Shown: positions 32,355 to 40,271 of the stretch, one piece after another
How the letters are laid out: every line of letters begins with the position of its first letter
Position numbering within the stretch: position 1 is the first letter of the stretch
DNA from: CAZLPZ01 sp964561535
GTDB lineage: Bacteria > Pseudomonadota > Alphaproteobacteria > Micavibrionales > Micavibrionaceae
Assembly: GCA_964561535.1 (NCBI GenBank)
Contig: CAZLPZ010000015.1
Coordinates: 1 to 41,159, forward strand
DNA length: 41,159 nt
Reading direction: 5' to 3'
Position numbers and translations under genes: made by a program
The notes under the pieces: generated by a model
Databases searched by the model: none
What the model saw: only the letters and a program-made list of their open reading frames with translations
Told to the model about the DNA's origin: nothing

Positions 32355-34274
32355 ATGATAACCTCTCCGACCGTGGCCCTCCCCCCTGCTAAAATCTTGA
32401 TCGTCGATGACAGTTCTGTCAGCAGATCTGTTATTCTGGATATTATTCGCTCCATCGAGGGATGTGAGGGAATCGAATGCGCCAATGGACCAGAGGCCCT
32501 TGAACAAGCAAAAACACACGATTTTGCAGCCATTATTTTAGACATTGAAATGCCGGGCATGGACGGATTTATGGTTGCTGAAAAATTACACGCTTTAAAC
32601 CGGCCAATCGGACCCATTTTATTCATCACAAGTCTCGATTTAAAGGAAGACATGATCGATAAGGCCTATATATTAGGCGCTTTGGATTTTATTCATAAGC
32701 CCGTCCGCCCCGCCGTCATCCGCGCGAAAATTCAAGGATATTGCAACCAATATTGGCAACATTTCCAATTGATCGACATCAACAAAAAGCTCGAGGCCCT
32801 ATCGGATCAAGCGCACAGCGCGAGCAACGCCAAATCATTATTTGTTGCCAACATGAGTCATGAAATTCGCACCCCTCTAAACGGCATTTTAGGGACCGTC
32901 GATCTTCTTAAGAAAACAAAACTAAATGATGTTCAAAAACGCTATACCGATATTATTACTTCATCCGGTGAAGCTCTGCTTGGAATTTTAAACGACACCC
33001 TGGATCTTGCAAAAATTGAGGCCGGACGAACGACGGTACATAAAACAACTTTTGATTTGGATCCATTTCTAAAAACAACCACTGAACCCCATTTACCCCG
33101 CGCGGCCATGAACCGTGTCGAACTTATGATCCGCACCCATGCGGGCGTTCCCACAACCCTCACGACCGATCCACAACTTCTTAAACAAATTTTATTTAAT
33201 CTTTTATCGAACGCCGTAAAATTTACCTTATCTGGATCTGTAATTCTGGATATCTCTCTTATTTATAAAAAATATTTACGATTAAGCGTCATTGACACGG
33301 GTATTGGTATTCCAGCCGACCGATTAAACGATGTATTTGAAATATTTACCCAAGTCGATCCATCCACCACACGAAATTATGGCGGCACAGGATTAGGCCT
33401 TGCCATCACACATAATCTTGTCAATCTTTTAGGTGGAACAATCCATGTCGAGAGCATCCAAGGGAAAGGTACCACTTTTTTCGTCGATATTTTATGCAAT
33501 GAGATCCTGACGCCCACCGTCCCCATCGATCGTTCCGTTACGATCATCGCTCCAGACGATTCAATGCGTCAAGTTTTAGCCGAAAATTTAAACGATATTG
33601 GTGTGACATCCATTACCTTTATGGATGAACCAAACACCCACCGAATCGAATCATCCTATACAACAAATGACATTATTATTATTCGACAAAGCCTACTTCT
33701 TCACACACCACCCTTTCGGATTGAGGAGTGGTTTGAAAAATTAGGGCATCGGTTCATTATTTTACAAGGATCCTCGGATATTACAGGACTGCCGTCAAAT
33801 ACAGCCGCCCCTATTCTATATGCGTTGCACCAGCGGTCTGATTTGTTAAAATTATTTACAATGACAAAACTAAAATCTCAAAGTGCGGTGCCCGATCCCA
33901 ACATTATCGCGATTAAAGGTTCCGTATTACTCGTCGAAGATGATCCCATTAATCGTATGATCGCGACAGAAATTTTGGAACAATTGGGATATACCGTCGC
34001 AATTGCCGAAAATGGATTAAAAGCCGTTGAAAAAGCACGTATCGCCCAATATGACACGATTTTAATGGATTGCATGATGCCAAATATGGATGGATATCAA
34101 GCAACACATTTAATCCGCACCACCGATAATATGAACCGCGATACCCGCATCATTGCATTAACCGCCAGCGTGATGGAAAGCGACCGACAAAAAGCCCTCG
34201 CCTCCGGTATGAATGATTTTTTAGGAAAACCATTTCGGCGTAAAGATCTTGCCGAAAAATTGGAACAAAAATAA
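32355..34274 (+). CDS. Soluble hybrid histidine kinase: REC-HisKA-HATPase-REC
   Basis: 639-aa cytoplasmic signalling protein with no membrane segment. The N-terminal receiver has its phospho-acceptor at D63 (I-L-D-I-E-M-P). A helical linker leads to the H-box MSHEIRTPLNG with H169. The HATPase domain has an N-box (N-L-L-S-N-A-V-K-F-T), DTGIGIP and GGTGLGLAI. A degenerate receiver-like region (about 390-510, no acceptor Asp recognised) precedes the C-terminal receiver with D572 (L-M-D-C-M-M-P-N-M-D-G). There is no HPt domain, so phosphate must pass to a separate HPt protein. Input probably comes through phosphorylation or partner binding of the first receiver. Confidence 0.92.
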   Translation: MITSPTVALPPAKILIVDDSSVSRSVILDIIRSIEGCEGIECANGPEALEQAKTHDFAAIILDIEMPGMDGFMVAEKLHALNRPIGPILFITSLDLKEDMIDKAYILGALDFIHKPVRPAVIRAKIQGYCNQYWQHFQLIDINKKLEALSDQAHSASNAKSLFVANMSHEIRTPLNGILGTVDLLKKTKLNDVQKRYTDIITSSGEALLGILNDTLDLAKIEAGRTTVHKTTFDLDPFLKTTTEPHLPRAAMNRVELMIRTHAGVPTTLTTDPQLLKQILFNLLSNAVKFTLSGSVILDISLIYKKYLRLSVIDTGIGIPADRLNDVFEIFTQVDPSTTRNYGGTGLGLAITHNLVNLLGGTIHVESIQGKGTTFFVDILCNEILTPTVPIDRSVTIIAPDDSMRQVLAENLNDIGVTSITFMDEPNTHRIESSYTTNDIIIIRQSLLLHTPPFRIEEWFEKLGHRFIILQGSSDITGLPSNTAAPILYALHQRSDLLKLFTMTKLKSQSAVPDPNIIAIKGSVLLVEDDPINRMIATEILEQLGYTVAIAENGLKAVEKARIAQYDTILMDCMMPNMDGYQATHLIRTTDNMNRDTRIIALTASVMESDRQKALASGMNDFLGKPFRRKDLAEKLEQK

Positions 34275-34364
34275 AAACACAAACTAATATGCCCCCAATA
34301 ACGGGTTCCAAACTTGATTTAAATTAAATCTGTATGCTGCGACATGCTTGATAGGGCAGCATTT

Positions 34365-34688
34365 TCAAGGTGCCAACGTTACCATCAACCCATTTAATTC
34401 TTGGGTCATAATAATTTGACACGACAAACGTGACTGATCCTTTGGATCCAAAGCCGAGTCGATAATCATATCACGTTCATCCTCCCGCGGGGCAGGGATA
34501 CGAGGAGCCCACGCTTTATCAACATAAACATGACACGTTGCACACAATAATGCCCCACCACATTCGGCCTTTATCGCTAAGCCGTTATCCCGAATAATTT
34601 CCATGACACGCCATCCCAATAGGGCCGGAATTTTATGAACCATGCCCACACGGTCCGTCACATAAATATAAAGATCAAGATCTTCCAT
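34365..34688 (-). CDS. [2Fe-2S] ferredoxin (adrenodoxin/FdxB type)
   Basis: 107-aa electron-transfer protein. The cluster ligands C43-x5-C49-x2-C52 and C90 fit the adrenodoxin/ISC ferredoxin pattern. The ATG lies 4 nt after the stop of the upstream membrane protein, so they are co-transcribed. A TrxR-like ferredoxin-NADP reductase is encoded further upstream on the same strand and could be its reductant. Confidence 0.92.
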   Translation of the reverse strand: MEDLDLYIYVTDRVGMVHKIPALLGWRVMEIIRDNGLAIKAECGGALLCATCHVYVDKAWAPRIPAPREDERDMIIDSALDPKDQSRLSCQIIMTQELNGLMVTLAP

Positions 34689-34692
34689 ATTT

Positions 34693-35499
34693 TTAATTTT
34701 TATTTCGATGAAACAAACGAGGTGTAATCACCTGAGCAATGGCAGTCGATCCTAAAATAGCCAACAACATCTGACCGATAACACTAAATCCTGATACAAT
34801 CAAAAAAATAGCAAACGACAAAATACTATCGCCTTGCCCTATCGCGATCAAAGGTTGTAATAAAATAAAAATAACCGCAAGCAACGGTACCTGAACAGCC
34901 ATCCAAACCCCGACCATTTGTACATTTATAATCGGCCGATGAGTCATCGATAAATAGGTAACAAAAGATCCATTCACAATCATAGGCACATGTAGAAAAA
35001 ACAACCGAAATTGAAATACCGAAAAAACAAGAAAAGCAAGCGCAATACTTGACCCCCCAAGTGGGACAACCGCTTGTTCGGTTGGGGTCGCCAATAGTTC
35101 AGGAAATATCGTAAATAATCCGCCGACAGCAGCGCTGATCATTAACGAACATAGTGTATAAAGAATAATCCCCCCCAAAACACCCCGAATCCGCCCCATA
35201 ATCGAGGCCGGAACCGGACGTGGAAGTGGACGCGGCGCCACCATCGGCCATCGTTCTCCGACCAATACGGTCCGCAAAAATTGCGCAACCAGCCACCCTT
35301 CGGCCAATACGGAGGGCAACATCCACAGCCCCCGCCGCAATAATGTGACATCGGGATCCACAACATTGACCACAACAAAATTCAACCAGGCCACCATAAA
35401 GGGCAGAAACCCCAATTGAATCAGATAAAATCGTTCCCCCCATAATCGACGATAGGTCGAGGCGGTAATTTGAATCATATCAATCGGCAAGTTTTCCAT
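34693..35499 (-). CDS. Polytopic membrane protein, unknown
   Basis: 268-aa inner-membrane protein with about six hydrophobic segments (about 25-47, 57-75, 108-130, 150-170, 192-215, 225-255) and basic loops. No catalytic motif is recognised. It lies between a Nudix hydrolase and a ferredoxin on the minus strand, probably in one transcript with the ferredoxin. Confidence 0.7.
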   Translation of the reverse strand: MENLPIDMIQITASTYRRLWGERFYLIQLGFLPFMVAWLNFVVVNVVDPDVTLLRRGLWMLPSVLAEGWLVAQFLRTVLVGERWPMVAPRPLPRPVPASIMGRIRGVLGGIILYTLCSLMISAAVGGLFTIFPELLATPTEQAVVPLGGSSIALAFLVFSVFQFRLFFLHVPMIVNGSFVTYLSMTHRPIINVQMVGVWMAVQVPLLAVIFILLQPLIAIGQGDSILSFAIFLIVSGFSVIGQMLLAILGSTAIAQVITPRLFHRNKN

Positions 35500-35530
35500 G
35501 AGGAACAGTCTAACGCAACCCTGATCAGGA

Positions 35531-35968
35531 TCAATGGGGATTTGATAAAAATCGATGGGCTTCTAAAACAAAAGGACTGAATCCCACCTCTTTAATATCA
35601 GATAGGGGAATCCAAGCGCACCCGAAGCTGTCTTGGCCATCACCCGTAACCATCGGCGTTCCCGTCATATCCGTTTGATATAAAACACCGATATGACGCA
35701 ATAATATAGATTTGCCATCTGATTTTACATACGAAAATAATGCTGACACCGCACCATATTGGCGGGTATGTGTGACGGTGCATCCCGTTTCTTCCAAAAC
35801 CTCACGGACCAGCGTTTGTTCCAACAGTTCTCCATCCTCCATCGACCCTCCGGGTAAATCATACCAGCCCGTATACGGCCCCCGCGCCTTTTTAATCAAC
35901 AAAATATCTGTTTCATCATCATTCACGATTACCGCATAAACACCAAAATGAGAAGAATGCGCTGTCAT
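35531..35968 (-). CDS. Nudix hydrolase
   Basis: 145-aa pyrophosphohydrolase acting on a nucleoside diphosphate linked to X. The full Nudix box G-x5-E-x7-R-E-V-L-E-E-T-G is present (G-G-S-M-E-D-G-E onward). The substrate is not predictable. Its ATG directly follows the TGA of the ferredoxin-NADP reductase (TGAATG), so the two are coupled. Confidence 0.9.
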   Translation of the reverse strand: MTAHSSHFGVYAVIVNDDETDILLIKKARGPYTGWYDLPGGSMEDGELLEQTLVREVLEETGCTVTHTRQYGAVSALFSYVKSDGKSILLRHIGVLYQTDMTGTPMVTGDGQDSFGCAWIPLSDIKEVGFSPFVLEAHRFLSNPH

Positions 35969-37003
35969 TCAAACCCCCAGTCTCCGGTGCAAGTCACTCG
36001 CCGTTGTTGTATATTGAAATCTCAATTTCCGATCGGGATACATATATCTAAACACAGCTTGGGCAGCCAAGGCCCCTTCGTGAAAGCCCGACAGGATCAA
36101 TTTTAATTTGCCCGGATACGTACAAATATCGCCAATCGCATATACCCCCGACGTGCACGTCGCAAATTTTTCGGTATCCACCGGCACCAACCCATTTTCG
36201 AGCGTTAAATCCAACCCGACCAAGGGCGGGGCATTCATGGTCAGGCCATAAAACACCAATACCGCATGACACGGAATGTCTTGAACACCCGCTGCCCCCC
36301 CATCAATCGTGACCGATGTCACCTGGGGAACTGTTCCGTTTAACGCGGCGAGTTGCCCAATGACCAATTTCATTTTGCCCGTGGCCACCAAATCGCGCAT
36401 GTATGTCACGCGCGCCGGTGCCGCCCGGAATTCATCCCGCCGATGGGTCAATGTCACGTCAATGCCGTGTTCGGCAAAATCAATCGCCCAATCAATCGCA
36501 CTGTCGCCGCCACCCGCAATGATCACACGCTTACCCATAAACGCCGCACGCGCCCGAACGGCATAAAATAAAGATGTGTGTTCATACGCCGCCGCGTCGG
36601 GTTGTGGTAATTTTTTGGGCGTAAATAGCCCCCCGCCCGTGGCCAAAATAACCGCCCGCGCCCGCACGGTTGTACCCCCATCCGTCAGGACATGCCATGT
36701 GCCATCATCCCCGGTGCGCGCAAACGACATCGCCGCCTGGCCCAACATAAATTGCGGCGCAAACGGCTTGATCTGGTTCATAAGATTTGTCGTTAAATCT
36801 GCCCCCGTCACAACGGGAAGGCCTGGAATATCATAGATCGGTTTTTCGGGATAAAGTTCGGCGCACTGACCGCCGGGTTTGTCCAATACATCGATCAAGG
36901 TTGCACGAATATCGAGCAACCCTAATTCAAATACAGCAAATAATCCCACGGGCCCCGCGCCAATGATCGCGACATCCGTATCAATTACAGAAGAAGATTT
37001 CAT
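35969..37003 (-). CDS. Ferredoxin--NADP reductase, thioredoxin-reductase-like (FNR2/YumC type)
   Basis: 344-aa FAD flavoprotein. The N-terminal FAD motif is G-A-G-P-V-G-L, followed by D-x-x-x-x-x-G-G-Q-C-A-E-L-Y-P-E-K-x-I-Y-D-I-P, the hallmark of FNR2 enzymes. The NADP-binding motif is G-G-G-D-S-A-I-D-W-A. The CxxC redox motif of thioredoxin reductase is absent, so it is not a TrxR. It should transfer electrons between NADPH and a ferredoxin, plausibly the [2Fe-2S] protein 1.3 kb downstream. It leads the minus-strand cluster FNR-Nudix-membrane protein-ferredoxin. Confidence 0.92.
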   Translation of the reverse strand: MKSSSVIDTDVAIIGAGPVGLFAVFELGLLDIRATLIDVLDKPGGQCAELYPEKPIYDIPGLPVVTGADLTTNLMNQIKPFAPQFMLGQAAMSFARTGDDGTWHVLTDGGTTVRARAVILATGGGLFTPKKLPQPDAAAYEHTSLFYAVRARAAFMGKRVIIAGGGDSAIDWAIDFAEHGIDVTLTHRRDEFRAAPARVTYMRDLVATGKMKLVIGQLAALNGTVPQVTSVTIDGGAAGVQDIPCHAVLVFYGLTMNAPPLVGLDLTLENGLVPVDTEKFATCTSGVYAIGDICTYPGKLKLILSGFHEGALAAQAVFRYMYPDRKLRFQYTTTASDLHRRLGV

Positions 37004-37030
37004 GATGCCCCATCATACAAGAAATAGATA

Positions 37031-37067
37031 AAAAAATGGGCGGTTATCCTGTTGCTGGGAAACCGCC
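37031..37067 (-). terminator. Terminator at the end of the tmRNA gene
   Basis: On the minus strand GGGCGGTT ... AACCGCCC forms an 8-bp stem followed by ATTTTTTT. It ends the tmRNA precursor transcript. Confidence 0.85.
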
Positions 37068-37130
37068 CGAAACCCCACCGTTATCCAGCGACGGTTAACG
37101 GAATTTTTGTGTTGCTAGATCAAGAGGCGC

Positions 37131-37202
37131 TTACGCTGCCACTTTTTCCGAACCAACGAACGAGTTGTCGTTGGACGCAACGAACGCAAAGTTATCGTTT
37201 GC
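37131..37202 (-). other. tmRNA tag reading frame, 23 residues
   Basis: The frame resumes at GCA (37202-37200) and ends TAA (37133-37131). The tag is A-N-D-N-F-A-F-V-A, then S-N-D-N-S-F-V-G-S, then E-K-V-A-A. The A-N-D-N start and V-A-A end are typical of alphaproteobacterial tags. The first two blocks look like a duplication. Confidence 0.88.
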
Positions 37203-37299
37203 ATTTGTAAAATGCCCCAATACGGAGGGGCGCGTACGGACGCAAGCCTGATCTTTATTGCGTGTGTCGATCCTGTTTCGACCCCAACAAAACGACCCC

Positions 37300-37350
37300 A
37301 CCGGGGTCGCCCCGGCGAAGGCCGGGGTCCAGATCCCATTTTGATCGTTG
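37300..37350 (-). other. tmRNA intervening segment carrying a REP-like hairpin
   Basis: This is the spacer between the mature CCA end and the 5' end of the coding piece. It contains CCCCGGC CTTC GCCGGGG (about 37311-37328), which matches the dispersed palindrome found at 6144, 11198 and 11377. Confidence 0.8.
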
Positions 37351-37439
37351 TGGTGGAGTCGCCGGGCACTGCCCCCGGGTCCACGATCGCCTATTCCAGC
37401 AGGCGTTTAGCGTCATAGTCGAGTTGCCCCGACCCTTTT

Positions 37440-37467
37440 ATTATAACTCATTTTTCGGGGAAGTCTA
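37440..37467 (-). promoter_or_regulatory. tmRNA promoter
   Basis: -35 TAGACT (37467-37462), 16-nt spacer, perfect -10 TATAAT (37445-37440). The start is expected near 37433, just ahead of the acceptor piece. Confidence 0.75.
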
Positions 37468-37501
37468 TTGTTTTTGTATAATTTCCTATCTTAAATAATT
37501 A

Positions 37502-37530
37502 TTGACATTATTCCTAGTATAAGGTATATT
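37502..37530 (+). promoter_or_regulatory. Promoter of the ThyX-like gene
   Basis: Consensus -35 TTGACA (37502-37507), 17-nt spacer, -10 TATATT (37525-37530). This predicts a ~130-nt 5' leader that holds a hairpin CTTGAGGGTGG/CCACCCTTCAAG (about 37540-37566). Confidence 0.75.
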
Positions 37531-37664
37531 ATCCTTTATCTTGAGGGTGGAATCCACCCTTCAAGGCATATATATACATAATATAACATGATTTCTATGT
37601 TATTTTTACATGGTTAACATGAAAATCGGCCCTCTTCCCTCTCCCCCCCGAATCGGAGGAAAAT

Positions 37665-39095
37665 ATGGTTATTATAAAAAATTTAGAAAGGATCCCCCCG
37701 ATGACGTCTGGTATTTATGTGATTGACGATCAAACTCCCGAAGATATGGCGATGCTTCAGGCACTCTATTCCCGGTCACCCGCCGGGGTCATGTCGCATT
37801 TGGAAAAATTAAAATCCGCAGGATCCGGCAAATTTATGAGCCAATATTACGTGGGTTATGGCCACGCCTCGATTGGAGATTGTGGATCCACAACGATTTT
37901 TATCGAGCAAGTCTCAATGTTTGTAGCAAAGGCGATTCAAGATACACCGCTTTATTCTGGCCAAGAGGCATCAACACGTTATCTCGATTTTTCAAAACAA
38001 GAAATTTACGACCCGTATCAGAATTCAGTTTCAACTGCGGTTCAAAATCAATGGCTTGCGATTTATGCCCGGACGCTTGATCAATTAAAAAATTCTTTAT
38101 ATACAGCACGTCCTTTTGAACAGACCGAATATAAAAATGAAACGGTTTGGAAAAACGCCTTAAATGCTCGGGCATTTGATATCGCACGGTCTTTATTGCC
38201 ATGTGGTGCAACAACCCTGTTATCCTGGTCAACCAATTTGCGCCAAGCCCGCGATCATGTACGGCGATTAAAACACCACCCCCTTGCTGAAATCCGGAAT
38301 ATTGCGGCTCAAATTTTTGATCAACTTAAATTAAAATATCCGAACAGTTTTCGCGGAGATGAAATGACATCGCACGACACCCGCGATGATTATGCCGATT
38401 ATTTTTCCGAAAAAAATAATTTTGTATCACCATCTGATCTGATTAAACGATACCGCGTGACCGATGCTGAACATGCGGCTTTAAAATCCGGTGAAATGAT
38501 TGTTCGCCGGGATGCGTTGGATGCCGAAGGGGCGCGTGAATTTGATGGCGATACATTGAATAGGCGGGCATCCGGTGCGGAACTTCCACGTCGGCTATCC
38601 GCGTACGGGAATTATAATATTTTGGCTCTGATTGATTTTGGATCCTTTCGTGATTTGCAACGTCATCGGAATGGATTGTGCCAAATTCCTGTGATTGATG
38701 CACGCTACGGCCTGCACCATTGGTATCAATCCCAATTTAAATCATTATTATCGGATGTTGATTATAAAATGCTGCAACAGGATATTGCCGAACAAATCAA
38801 TTCAATCCAATCCTTTGGAGCAAAAGGTATTAATGCGAACGCGATCACGGATCAATATTTTTATCCTATGGGGATGCAGGTTTTGGCGCATTTGTCCTAT
38901 TCCATTCCACAAATGGCGTATGTTGGTGAACTCAGGTCTTTAAAAACCGTGCATGGATCATTGCGTCCCGTGGCGCAAAATTTATTACGCGCCTTGCAAG
39001 CTGATTTTCCCTTTATGCCAGTCTATGGTGATTTTGATTTTGATGATTGGTCGGCCAAGCGGGGTGAGCAAACGATTGCAGAAAAAGTGGCTTAA
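37665..39095 (+). CDS. Double-domain FAD-dependent thymidylate synthase (ThyX)-like protein
   Basis: 476-aa protein made of two tandem ThyX-like domains, about twice the usual ThyX length. Domain 1 (about 25-240) has G-H-A-S-I-G at 66-71, then S-G-Q-E-A-S-T-R-Y (98-106), and L-P-C-G-A-T-T-x-L-S-W-S-x-N-L-R. It lacks the RHR triplet, where Q-D-T-P-L stands instead. Domain 2 (about 295-460) has D-L-Q-R-H-R (R333-H-R335) but lacks the following S-x-x-x-x-S-x-R-Y pattern. The two halves of the signature are thus split between domains. GGAGG 5 nt before 37665 supports this start, though an ATG at 37701 also has AAAGGA. Activity in dTMP synthesis is likely but unproven. Confidence 0.85.
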   Translation: MVIIKNLERIPPMTSGIYVIDDQTPEDMAMLQALYSRSPAGVMSHLEKLKSAGSGKFMSQYYVGYGHASIGDCGSTTIFIEQVSMFVAKAIQDTPLYSGQEASTRYLDFSKQEIYDPYQNSVSTAVQNQWLAIYARTLDQLKNSLYTARPFEQTEYKNETVWKNALNARAFDIARSLLPCGATTLLSWSTNLRQARDHVRRLKHHPLAEIRNIAAQIFDQLKLKYPNSFRGDEMTSHDTRDDYADYFSEKNNFVSPSDLIKRYRVTDAEHAALKSGEMIVRRDALDAEGAREFDGDTLNRRASGAELPRRLSAYGNYNILALIDFGSFRDLQRHRNGLCQIPVIDARYGLHHWYQSQFKSLLSDVDYKMLQQDIAEQINSIQSFGAKGINANAITDQYFYPMGMQVLAHLSYSIPQMAYVGELRSLKTVHGSLRPVAQNLLRALQADFPFMPVYGDFDFDDWSAKRGEQTIAEKVA

Positions 39096-39105
39096 CAACA
39101 CTCAC

Positions 39106-40188
39106 CTAACCAAAATTTTTCCGCAAAATATCGCCGATATCCTTGTATATCGCCGATATTTTTTTCGCGCCTGCCTGTAAAACGATGGGCGTGCCTGTAT
39201 CACCCGCGGTGCGGATACCCGCATCAAGCGGCAACGCCCCCAAAAACGGAATCTTCCAGCGGGCGGCGGCATCCCGCGCGCCGTTCGCCCCAAAAATGGC
39301 CGTCTCTTGACCGCAGTTGGGGCAGCAAAAGATACTCATATTCTCGATCAATCCCAATATGGGTACATTCAATTTTTGAAACGCCTGAAGCGCTTTTTCC
39401 GCATCAATCAAGGCAACATCCTGAGGTGTCGATACGATCACCGCCCCTGTCAATTTCAATTTCTGCGCAACGGCCATCGATGCATCACCTGTCCCTGGCG
39501 GCAGGTCGATGACCAAAACGTCCAATATCCCCGACGGCCCCGCCCAATCGACATCGCGCAACATTTGAATAATGGCCGACTGGACCATTGGTCCGCGCCA
39601 TACAACGGCCCCGGCGTTCGGATCGGTCAAAAACCCGATCGACATGCACTTCATGCCGTGCGCCATGATCGGCATGATCTTACCGGCCGCATCCCGGTCG
39701 GGCCGGACGCCCGCAACGCCCATCATGGTCGGGACCGACGGGCCGTAAATATCCGCATCCAATACCCCCACCGATAATCCCGATTGCGCCAACGTTGCCG
39801 CCAAATTGACGGCAACAGTTGATTTTCCAACCCCCCCTTTGCCGGACGCAACTGCAATAATCTTCCGCACCCCAGCCGCCAAAACGGGCGAAAGGTTGGC
39901 TTGCTCTAATGGAACGGCAGACTCGAGCGGTGAGGAAGCCGTTTTCTCGGATGTTAAAATAACGCGACATGACCGCACCCCCGGAATCTGCGATATTCCT
40001 TGTTCAATATCGCGACAAATTTCTTCTGCCTGTGATTGGGCGGAAACGGGCACAAATAAAACAGCGATAACATTTCGCTCCCGATAGGTCAGTGTTTCCA
40101 GAAGAATGCCCGTCCCCCCCAATCTTCGAATGATTTCATCCCGCAAAACATCAACATCAACGGATTTTTTAATCCACCCCAAAATCAT
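39106..40188 (-). CDS. mrp: Mrp/NBP35-family Fe-S cluster carrier ATPase (ApbC)
   Basis: 360-aa P-loop ATPase that carries and transfers Fe-S clusters. It starts at the ATG at 40188 (AAGGA 8 nt upstream), not at the in-frame TTG 27 nt earlier. An N-terminal MIP18/DUF59-like domain (about 1-85) precedes the deviant Walker A S-G-K-G-G-V-G-K-S-T (115-124). The C-terminal CCPNCG motif carries the bridging-cluster CxxC. It is divergent from hflK. Confidence 0.93.
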   Translation of the reverse strand: MILGWIKKSVDVDVLRDEIIRRLGGTGILLETLTYRERNVIAVLFVPVSAQSQAEEICRDIEQGISQIPGVRSCRVILTSEKTASSPLESAVPLEQANLSPVLAAGVRKIIAVASGKGGVGKSTVAVNLAATLAQSGLSVGVLDADIYGPSVPTMMGVAGVRPDRDAAGKIMPIMAHGMKCMSIGFLTDPNAGAVVWRGPMVQSAIIQMLRDVDWAGPSGILDVLVIDLPPGTGDASMAVAQKLKLTGAVIVSTPQDVALIDAEKALQAFQKLNVPILGLIENMSIFCCPNCGQETAIFGANGARDAAARWKIPFLGALPLDAGIRTAGDTGTPIVLQAGAKKISAIYKDIGDILRKNFG

Positions 40189-40200
40189 GTCCGGTTTTCC

Positions 40201-40228
40201 TTGTCTTTCAATCAAAAAAAGCTATTCT
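40201..40228 (+). promoter_or_regulatory. Possible hflK promoter
   Basis: TTGTCT, 16-nt spacer, TATTCT. This is a moderate match, ~44 nt before the hflK start. Confidence 0.35.
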
Positions 40229-40271
40229 AATTCCCGATCACTAAACCACAAAAACAGAATTGGACGCAACC

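Larger units (their letters stand above)
37041..37433 (-). ncRNA. ssrA: Two-piece (circularly permuted) alpha-type tmRNA precursor
   Basis: tmRNA rescues stalled ribosomes and tags their products for proteolysis. The acceptor piece comes first (about 37433-37351). It ends in a T-arm CCGGG-GGCAGTG-CCCGG, a 3' acceptor strand CGACTCC, A, and CCA at 37353-37351, as in alphaproteobacterial tmRNA. A ~51-nt spacer (37350-37300) follows. The coding piece then begins GGGGTCG at 37299, which pairs with all seven bases of the acceptor strand (one G-U). It continues with the D-arm-like G-G-G-G-T-C-G-A-A-A-C-A-G-G region and the tag frame. Both ends of the acceptor stem thus lie in the interior of the gene, which is diagnostic for permutation. 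The piece boundaries at the outer ends are estimates. Confidence 0.93.
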
